The translations under genes and the position numbers were made by a program. From NCBI GenBank assembly GCA_002197545.1, contig NFUO01000649.1:1-5366 (forward strand): a DNA stretch of 5,366 nt, given 5' to 3'. Below the pieces are notes generated by a model. The model searched no databases. It had not been told where the DNA came from and worked only from the letters and a program-made list of their open reading frames with translations. The stretch comes from Acidobacteria subdivision 2 bacterium RH1 MAG20. Its GTDB lineage: Bacteria; Acidobacteriota; Terriglobia; Terriglobales; Acidobacteriaceae. Within the stretch, counting starts at the first letter, position 1, and each line of letters starts with the position of its first letter. This document shows positions 1 to 4,409 of the stretch, one piece after another.

Positions 1-124
1 AGTGGCGACTGAATTTCGTAGGACCCGAGTTTCGTGCCAGAGGTTAGAGCCATCCGTGGGCGCAATTATAGACTGTGCGGCACGACGGATCAGGATGCGA
101 CGACTCTAGGTGTGTGGTCGGCTA

Positions 125-223
125 CTCGGAAGTTATCCAGAAACGGGCTTCGAGGAGATCGGATCACTGACGAAGGTCAACAAAATCGCGCTTCCTCGAA
201 GCCGACTTCTGGACCGAGAACAC
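125..223. repeat. Left copy of a stem-loop repeat flanking the SagB-like gene
   Basis: Seen directly: a nested inverted repeat. CTCGG (125-129) pairs with CCGAG (214-218), CCAGAA (137-142) with TTCTGG (207-212), and GGCTTCGAGGA (146-156) with TCCTCGAAGCC (193-203). The last is a perfect 11-bp stem, separated from the middle stem by a 3x3 internal loop. The apical loop (157-192) contains a small TGAC/GTCA hairpin at 168-179. Two blocks match the region after the SagB-like gene: 137-160 against 1896-1919 (21 of 24 identical) and 192-223 against 1929-1959 (29 of 32 with a one-base gap). The copies are in direct orientation and differ mainly by about 22 nt of loop. It could be a dispersed palindromic repeat, a MITE-like remnant, or a structured RNA. 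The strand of any transcript is unknown. Confidence 0.75.
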
Positions 224-237
224 CGGAAACTTCCGGT
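222..237. other. Short perfect hairpin ACCGGAAACTTCCGGT
   Basis: ACCGGA (222-227) pairs with TCCGGT (232-237) around a 4-nt loop. It abuts the end of the larger stem-loop repeat and lies 88 nt before the SagB-like start codon. No T-tract follows, so it does not look like an intrinsic terminator. The second copy of the large repeat lacks this hairpin. It could be an operator-like palindrome or part of a leader RNA; nothing in the sequence decides this. Confidence 0.45.
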
Positions 238-325
238 CACGCCGTCATCCATCCACAATCCGCAGTCGCAGGTTCGTTGCCCGCGCCCGTGGTCCGGTGC
301 AGGTGCTAGTCTGATGTAGTAACCG

Positions 326-1870
326 ATGAACAACCGCGACATCCAGGCCGCTTGGAAGTATCACGACGGCAGCAAGCACTCCTACTTGAGTATCCGTAAC
401 AATCCTCACATCCTGGACTGGGCGAACCGGCCGCAGCCTTTCAAAATCTATCCAAACATAGAGCCGATTCCCCTGCCGCGGGAAGTGCCGCAAACAGAGG
501 TGGCCGCGCTCTCCGCGATCTCAGAGTTAGGGCCCTCGTCGCGGGCTGATTCGGTCCCTGATCTTCAGGATCTGACGCGCATCCTCTATTTCTCGGCGGG
601 GACCACCAAACAGCGCAAATATCCAGGCGGAGAAATCTACTTTCGCGCCGCAGCCTGCACGGGAGCTCTGTATGAGATCGAGCTGTACGTCGTGACTGGC
701 GATCTCCCGGGTTTGGATGCTGGCGTGTATCACTTCAATCCAGCGGATGTATCGCTACGGCTTCTGCGAAGAGGTAATTTTCGCGGAAACCTGGCTCAGG
801 CGACGGCGATGGAACCCGCGGTGGCTCACGCACCCGCGACGATCATCTGCTCCGGAACCTACTGGCGGAACGCCTGGAAGTACCAGGCGCGCACCTATCG
901 CCATTTCGGTTGGGACAACGGTACGCTGCTGGCGAATATGCTGGCCGTTTCTACGGCTTCGGGGCTGCCGGCCGAGATCGTGATCGGGTTCGTGGACATC
1001 GAAGTGAACCGACTGCTTGATCTCGATACGCGGCGCGAGGTTTCTTTCTGCCTCGTACCGATCGGGCGCACGTCGGAGAGTTCGCTGCCGGGACCAAGAG
1101 AGGCCCCGGCGCTTGGCTTGGAGACAATCCCGCTTTCACAACACGAGGTCGAATATCCCACCATGCTTGACATGCACGATGCGTCTTCGCTTGAGTCTGT
1201 AGAGGAAGTAAATCAGTGGCGCGCCCAGCCACCGGTCCTTCCATCTTCCGCTCTGGCGGGCGAGGCAGTTCGCCTCCCACGCCTGCCCGATGAAGAACAA
1301 CCGAAGGACACGATCGAGCAGGTAATCCTGCGCCGCGGTTCTACCCGAACGTTCGACAAGGCGGCATCCATTACACTGGCACAACTTTCTACCCTTCTCG
1401 ACTACTCCACGCGGCGTCTTCCGGCTGACTTCCTGGAGCCCCCCGGCGCGCAGCTAAACGATCTGTACCTGATCGTGCACTCAGTGCAGGGCCTCAAGCC
1501 GGGCGCATACTTCTTCGGGCGTGAGCAGAACACCCTGGAGCTTTTGAAGGAGGGGAAATTCCGCGCTGAAGCCCATCATCTTGGTCTGGGCCAAGAGCTG
1601 CCGGCGGACGCCTGCATGGACATCTTCTTTCTCGCCGACTTAGAACGCATTCTGGAGCGATACGGGAACCGCGGCTACCGGGCCGTCCAGCTCGAAGCGG
1701 GTGCCATCGGTGGCAGGATCTACCTGGCAGCATATGCCCAGCAACTGGGTGCGACCGGGCTGACCTTCTTCGACGATGATGTAGTTAACTTCTTTTCACC
1801 GCACGCGAAAGGCAAGAGTGCCATTTTCCTGCTCGCCATCGGCAAGCCGCTGAAGCACAAACCACAGTAG
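326..1870 (+). CDS. Tandem SagB/ThcOx-type (nitroreductase-fold) FMN oxidoreductase
   Basis: A 514-residue cytoplasmic protein with no signal peptide or membrane segment. It is built from two nitroreductase-fold halves. The N-terminus (residues 10-50, with YHDGSKHS, LDWANRP and PFKIYPNIEPIPLP) is the conserved entry segment of SagB-type dehydrogenases. Half one spans about 80-250 and includes RAAACTGALYEIEL (107-120), a variant of the family's R-x-SAGALYP motif, followed by YWRNAWKYQARTYRHFG (179-195). After a linker (about 251-325), half two spans about 326-510. It carries ILRRGSTRTFD (334-344), the usual FMN-phosphate-binding style motif, and a GNRGYRAVQLEAGAIGG segment (447-463). Known family members are FMN enzymes; those in RiPP clusters oxidise azolines to azoles. 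No precursor peptide or YcaO cyclodehydratase is visible here, so the substrate is unknown. ATG 326 is the first start after in-frame stops at 317-322. No Shine-Dalgarno is visible, so initiation may be weak or leaderless. The gene is bracketed by a diverged stem-loop repeat. The family call is strong; the role is open. Confidence 0.9.
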   Translation: MNNRDIQAAWKYHDGSKHSYLSIRNNPHILDWANRPQPFKIYPNIEPIPLPREVPQTEVAALSAISELGPSSRADSVPDLQDLTRILYFSAGTTKQRKYPGGEIYFRAAACTGALYEIELYVVTGDLPGLDAGVYHFNPADVSLRLLRRGNFRGNLAQATAMEPAVAHAPATIICSGTYWRNAWKYQARTYRHFGWDNGTLLANMLAVSTASGLPAEIVIGFVDIEVNRLLDLDTRREVSFCLVPIGRTSESSLPGPREAPALGLETIPLSQHEVEYPTMLDMHDASSLESVEEVNQWRAQPPVLPSSALAGEAVRLPRLPDEEQPKDTIEQVILRRGSTRTFDKAASITLAQLSTLLDYSTRRLPADFLEPPGAQLNDLYLIVHSVQGLKPGAYFFGREQNTLELLKEGKFRAEAHHLGLGQELPADACMDIFFLADLERILERYGNRGYRAVQLEAGAIGGRIYLAAYAQQLGATGLTFFDDDVVNFFSPHAKGKSAIFLLAIGKPLKHKPQ

Positions 1871-1878
1871 GGCCAACT

Positions 1879-1971
1879 CCCGAGTTGTCGGCAAACCGGA
1901 AACGGGCTTGGGGGAGATCAATGGTCGTTTCCTCGAAGCCGACTCCTGGCCCGGAACACTAGCCGCTCGGG
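1879..1971. repeat. Right copy of the stem-loop repeat, after the SagB-like gene
   Basis: Diverged second copy of the element at 125-223, starting 9 nt after the SagB-like stop codon. The central stem is GGCTTGGGGGA (1905-1915) with TCCTCGAAGCC (1930-1940): nine canonical pairs, one G-U and one mismatch. The middle stem, CCGGAA (1896-1901) with TCCTGG (1944-1949), keeps five of six pairs if a G-U is counted. Outer closure uses different bases from the left copy: CCCGAG (1879-1884) with CTCGGG (1966-1971), and CGGC (1889-1892) with GCCG (1962-1965). The loop is 14 nt against 36 nt in the left copy. Fold retention despite base changes hints at selection on structure, but two copies are few. Confidence 0.75.
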
Positions 1972-1975
1972 TTTT
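1879..1975 (+). terminator. Possible terminator of the SagB-like gene
   Basis: The outer stem CCCGAG/CTCGGG of the right repeat copy is followed directly by TTTT (1972-1975), then G. A closed GC stem plus a short U-run just after a stop codon fits an intrinsic terminator. However, the U-run is only four bases, and the stem encloses a long, multi-part loop rather than a tight hairpin. Low confidence. Confidence 0.3.
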
Positions 1976-1989
1976 GAGTGCAATGGTCT
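1968..1989. repeat. Tail motif, copy 1 (CGGGTTTTGAG...AATGG)
   Basis: A 22-nt segment that recurs at 4111-4132 in the same orientation with three differences, all C/T transitions (1979, 1981, 1987). Its 3' end (ATGGTC, 1983-1988) is the left arm of an inverted repeat closing with GACCAT at 2003-2008. It overlaps the end of the larger stem-loop repeat and lies upstream of the hydrolase gene. Confidence 0.65.
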
Positions 1990-2008
1990 GATTTAATCAA
2001 TTGACCAT
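1983..2008. promoter_or_regulatory. Inverted repeat upstream of the hydrolase gene
   Basis: ATGGTC (1983-1988) pairs with GACCAT (2003-2008). Inside it TGATT (1989-1993) pairs with AATCA (1995-1999), making an almost continuous AT-rich palindrome. It sits 62 nt before the hydrolase ATG and contains a TTGACC (2001-2006) that resembles a -35 box. I could not find a good -10 at proper spacing. It could be an operator or part of a structured repeat; the second copy of the tail motif also opens a hairpin at this point. Confidence 0.4.
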
Positions 2009-2024
2009 AGAATTTCTCCGCAAG

Positions 2025-2040
2025 GTACTGCCGACAGTAC
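2025..2040. promoter_or_regulatory. Perfect 6-bp hairpin in the hydrolase leader
   Basis: GTACTG (2025-2030) and CAGTAC (2035-2040) are perfect complements around the tetraloop CCGA. The hairpin ends 29 nt before the hydrolase start codon. Its place between a possible promoter region and the ribosome binding site fits a dyad operator or a leader stem-loop. No T-tract follows, so it is not a terminator. Confidence 0.4.
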
Positions 2041-2059
2041 ACTGTTTAGATTAAGCTGT

Positions 2060-2064
2060 AGGGA
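2060..2064 (+). promoter_or_regulatory. Ribosome binding site of the hydrolase gene
   Basis: AGGGA lies five bases before ATG 2070. This is good Shine-Dalgarno placement, and it fixes the start of the hydrolase together with the signal peptide that begins there. Confidence 0.6.
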
Positions 2065-2069
2065 TTGCT

Positions 2070-3071
2070 ATGAGGCCTTCGATCTTTGCTCTCTGTGTTG
2101 TGTTTGCGTTTCGCAATTTGACCGCACAGACGCCCGTCTGGCAGCCCTCGCCGGGACATGCGCAAGTGCAGATATGGCCCGGGGTGGCACCTGATGCGCA
2201 GCCTGTCGCGGGACCGGAGGCCGTTGAGACAACTGCGAAGGCGTGGCAGGATACCGGCAGGCCTGCGACCGGTGTGAGCAACGTGTCGCGGCCTACGATT
2301 ACGGTCTACTCGCCGAAGGGAAACAATACATCCGCTGTGGTGGTCGTGTTTCCCGGCGGGGGCTATCAGGGCCTGGCCATTGATCTTGAAGGCACGGAGG
2401 TTTGTGACTGGCTGACGTCCAACGGGATCACATGTGTGTTGTTGAAGTACCGCGTGACGGATGTGGGGTCGTATCCGAAATCGGGGCCGTATCCGGAATC
2501 ACCGACGGCGTTGGAAGATGCGCAGCGGACAGTGGGGCTGGTGCGCTTTCACGCCGCGGAGTGGCACATTGATTCGCACAAGATTGGTGTGCTCGGGTTT
2601 TCGTCAGGCGGACATCTGGCGGCAGCGATGAGCACGCACTTTGAGAAGCGTTTGTATTCGCCTGTAGATGCCGCCGATAAGGAGAGTTGCCGCCCGGACT
2701 TTGCGGTTGCAATTTATCCGGGCCACCTGTCGCTTTCCGCAGCCGAGTGGGACGCTAAGCAAGGCACCAAGAAATTCGTGCTTCTTCAACCAGCGAATGC
2801 TGATAAAGATCTTTCGCTGAATCCCGATCTCCATGTCACTAGCCAAACGCCACCCACGTTTTTACTGCAGGCTGAGGACGACCATGTGGACAACGTAGAC
2901 GACTCGCTGGCTTACTACATCGCGCTGAAGAACGCTGGCGTTCCTGTGGAGATGCACTTATATGCGCATGGCGGGCATGCGTTTGGACTACGGCGCACGA
3001 AGCTTCCTATTACGGGATGGCCTGCGTTGGTGGAGACGTGGCTACGGACGATAGGGACGATTTCGGAGTAG
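2070..3071 (+). CDS. Exported alpha/beta hydrolase (esterase / acetyl-esterase type)
   Basis: A 333-residue serine hydrolase, probably secreted or periplasmic. The N-terminus MRPSIFALCVVFAF has a basic residue and a hydrophobic core typical of a signal peptide, with likely cleavage near residue 20 (TAQ). The alpha/beta hydrolase fold shows as VVVVFPGGGYQG (90-101), a variant of the HGGG oxyanion loop; GFSSGGH (176-182), the nucleophile elbow with Ser178; LLQAEDDHVDN (265-275), supplying the acid Asp270 or Asp271; and YAHGGHAFGL (298-307), with His303. This set is typical of the Aes/BD-FAE-like esterases often annotated as xylan or carbohydrate esterases. Family members cleave ester bonds such as acetyl or feruloyl groups on polysaccharides; the substrate here cannot be read from sequence. 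The start is supported by AGGGA at 2060-2064. A polysaccharide deacetylase follows after 39 nt on the same strand, consistent with one transcript and a joint role in de-acylating extracellular glycans. Length and triad look complete. Confidence 0.88.
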   Translation: MRPSIFALCVVFAFRNLTAQTPVWQPSPGHAQVQIWPGVAPDAQPVAGPEAVETTAKAWQDTGRPATGVSNVSRPTITVYSPKGNNTSAVVVVFPGGGYQGLAIDLEGTEVCDWLTSNGITCVLLKYRVTDVGSYPKSGPYPESPTALEDAQRTVGLVRFHAAEWHIDSHKIGVLGFSSGGHLAAAMSTHFEKRLYSPVDAADKESCRPDFAVAIYPGHLSLSAAEWDAKQGTKKFVLLQPANADKDLSLNPDLHVTSQTPPTFLLQAEDDHVDNVDDSLAYYIALKNAGVPVEMHLYAHGGHAFGLRRTKLPITGWPALVETWLRTIGTISE

Positions 3072-3110
3072 CACTTTGTCTCGTTATTGACGCAAGGCAT
3101 TAACGAATCG

Positions 3111-4070
3111 ATGGCCAACTACTTGCCGCTTGTCCGGTGTTTTGCGCTCACCTTGCTCGTGTTGTGTCTGCGAGCATCTGCCCAGCAGCGAACCGTCTCG
3201 ATCACTGTTGACGATCTTCCTTACGTTAGCCATACCCGCACCGCACTAACATTGACCGATGTTAACCACGCCCGGCAAGTTAACCGAAAATTATTAGTTG
3301 CATTCAAGAAGCATCGGGTTCCTGTAACGGGATTCGTAAACGAAGGCCGCGTCGAAGGTCTGGGGCTGAAAGCCGGGTCGCAAATTCTGAGGCAATGGAC
3401 CAGAGAAGGTTTCGACTTAGGAAACCACACCTACTCGCACTCGGACATCAACGAGCTTTCGGTTCCTCAAATCGAAGACGAGATTCTTCGGGCAGAAACT
3501 ACCGTCGCGCTCCTCATGAAACAGGCCGGCAAGAGGCCCGAATTCTTTCGATTCCCGATGAACCACACGGGCGACACAAAGGCAAAGCACGATGAAATTG
3601 CAGTGTTCCTGGCACAGCATGGATACAAGCTAGCCACTTGTACTATTGACAACTCCGACTACTTATTTAATGACGCTTATGTCCGTACTCTGGCACATAA
3701 AGATGAGAAAACCGCTAAGAAACTCCGCCTCGAATACCTCGCCTACACCAGTTCAGAAATCGACTACTATGCTTCCCTAAATAAGCAAGTATTGGGGCAT
3801 GAACCGCCCCAGGTCATGCTGTTGCACGATAATCGACTGAATGCAGATGTAATTAACAGTTTGCTTGAGCTGTTCGTCCGAAAGAACTACAAGTTCGTTT
3901 CTTTGGCCACTGCTCAGTCGGACGCTGCATACAGCATTCCAGATACGTTCATCACCCAATATGGCTGGATGTGGGGCTACCGTTGGGCAAAAGAGCTGAA
4001 TGTGCGGGTGAACGGGAGGCTTGAACCGGAACCACCGCAGTGGGTCCTTCGCTCTGCTGGAAGCAAGTGA
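3111..4070 (+). CDS. Exported NodB-type polysaccharide deacetylase (CE4-like)
   Basis: A 319-residue metal-dependent deacetylase. Residues 1-24 form a signal peptide (Arg9, hydrophobic core FALTLLVLCL, cleavage after A-S-A at 22-24), so the enzyme acts outside the cytoplasm. All five NodB motifs can be placed: TVDDLP (32-37, Asp34/Asp35), HTYSH (106-110, metal-binding histidines), RFPMN (147-151), DNSDY (180-184, resembling the DxxDW motif) and LLHD (237-240). The family hydrolyses N- or O-acetyl groups on chitin-like polymers, peptidoglycan or xylan; the substrate is unknown. The first motif reads DDLP instead of the common DDGP, as in divergent NodB subgroups. A conserved-looking aromatic tail (ITQYGWMWGYRWA, 281-293) follows the catalytic domain. 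I chose ATG 3111 because the signal peptide begins there; a TTG at 3087 would add eight unlikely residues. No strong Shine-Dalgarno is visible (AAGG at 3094-3097 is 13 nt away), so translation may depend on the upstream hydrolase. By eye the gene is more AT-rich than the SagB-like gene. Confidence 0.9.
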   Translation: MANYLPLVRCFALTLLVLCLRASAQQRTVSITVDDLPYVSHTRTALTLTDVNHARQVNRKLLVAFKKHRVPVTGFVNEGRVEGLGLKAGSQILRQWTREGFDLGNHTYSHSDINELSVPQIEDEILRAETTVALLMKQAGKRPEFFRFPMNHTGDTKAKHDEIAVFLAQHGYKLATCTIDNSDYLFNDAYVRTLAHKDEKTAKKLRLEYLAYTSSEIDYYASLNKQVLGHEPPQVMLLHDNRLNADVINSLLELFVRKNYKFVSLATAQSDAAYSIPDTFITQYGWMWGYRWAKELNVRVNGRLEPEPPQWVLRSAGSK

Positions 4071-4087
4071 GCGCCGTCAGTTGGCGT

Positions 4088-4110
4088 TTAATCGCGATAT
4101 CACCGATTAA
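4088..4110. repeat. Inverted repeat TTAATCG/CGATTAA after the deacetylase gene
   Basis: TTAATCG (4088-4094) and CGATTAA (4104-4110) are perfect 7-nt complements around a 9-nt loop, 17 nt after the deacetylase stop codon. CGGGTTTTG, the start of the tail motif, follows at once. A stem followed by TTTT could end the hydrolase-deacetylase transcript, but the stem is AT-rich and CGGG separates it from the T-run. Confidence 0.45.
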
Positions 4111-4132
4111 CGGGTTTTGAGCGTAATGGCCT
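4111..4132. repeat. Tail motif, copy 2
   Basis: Matches 1968-1989 at 19 of 22 positions, the differences being C/T transitions only. The shared core is CGGGTTTTGAG followed by AATGG. As in copy 1, its 3' end is the left arm of a hairpin. The two copies bracket the hydrolase and deacetylase genes in direct orientation about 2.1 kb apart. Confidence 0.65.
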
Positions 4133-4146
4133 TCCATGAGAAGGCC
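4128..4146. repeat. Perfect hairpin GGCCTT/AAGGCC
   Basis: GGCCTT (4128-4133) pairs with AAGGCC (4141-4146) around a 7-nt loop. It overlaps the end of tail-motif copy 2, at the place where copy 1 opens the ATGGTC/GACCAT inverted repeat. The C4130:G4144 pair replaces T1987:A2004 of the first copy, a compensated change. No T-tract follows on either strand, so it is not a canonical terminator. Confidence 0.5.
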
Positions 4147-4204
4147 GGTCGGAGTCAAGTGGGTTCTTTCATTCTTTTGTTGGACAAGGTTTTTCTCCAG
4201 CCGA

Positions 4205-4222
4205 GTCGCCACTGTCGCCACC
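4205..4222. repeat. Tandem 9-nt repeat GTCGCCACT/GTCGCCACC
   Basis: Two adjacent 9-nt units differ only at the last base. The function is unknown and could be chance. The first ten bases of the window are the reverse complement of 4204-4213, which may or may not be meaningful. Confidence 0.35.
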
Positions 4223-4409
4223 CTTCCATCCGCACTCTTGGTTGAGCGATTTTGTTTCGCGGTGCAAGTTGGGTGTTCTCGTTTCAGCCGGTGCTACCAC
4301 CTGATTATCGACCTCTATCCATCTCACGACGGAGTGGGCCAGGCCATTAACGCAGTCACCGGAACTCGGCTTTGGGCTTTTGCCCTTTCTTCCTAAGAAT
4401 GTTTTGACT

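Larger units (their letters stand above)
1..325. other. Left intergenic region without a supported gene
   Basis: No reading frame here on either strand has a recognisable protein signature or a convincing ribosome binding site; the short open frames look like chance. The region holds a long imperfect stem-loop (125-218) that is repeated after the next gene, and a 6-bp hairpin (222-237). Positions 238-325 are GC-rich and carry no promoter that I can defend. In-frame stops TAG (317-319) and TAA (320-322) directly precede the SagB-like start and exclude any upstream extension of that gene. Confidence 0.6.
4071..4409. other. Intergenic region between deacetylase and IS110 relic
   Basis: About 340 nt with no gene that I can support. 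An 86-codon plus-strand frame from 4136 lacks a ribosome binding site and any recognisable motif. The left third is structured: an inverted repeat (4088-4110), the tail motif copy (4111-4132) and a hairpin (4128-4146). Further right are a tandem 9-nt repeat (4205-4222) and a small GGGC-TTTT-GCCC hairpin followed by TTTCTT (4374-4391), which might be a weak plus-strand terminator. Part of the region must be the 3' flank of the IS110 element, but its end cannot be located by eye because this family lacks clear terminal inverted repeats. Confidence 0.55.

Noticed and set aside
1..10. Exact 10-nt reverse complement between the window start and 4204-4213, as possible element ends
   Set aside because: Ten bases is near chance level for a window of this size and nothing else extends the match on either side.
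34..309. A 91-codon plus-strand open frame and overlapping short frames before the SagB-like gene
   Set aside because: No ribosome binding site, low-complexity basic composition, no motif, and it overlaps the structured repeat; likely chance in GC-rich DNA.
4088..4120. Integron-like attC site after the deacetylase gene
   Set aside because: The sequence at the expected core positions does not fit RYYYAAC/GTTRRRY, and no integrase or cassette array is visible.
4358..4391. Possible third copy of the stem-loop repeat (CCGGAACTCGGCTTTGGGC resembles 1896-1914)
   Set aside because: Only scattered identity after the first six bases, and the second block with CCTCGAAGCC is absent.
4136..4396. An 86-codon plus-strand frame in the intergenic region before the IS110 relic
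   Set aside because: It starts inside a hairpin loop, has no Shine-Dalgarno and no recognisable domain, so I do not call it a gene.
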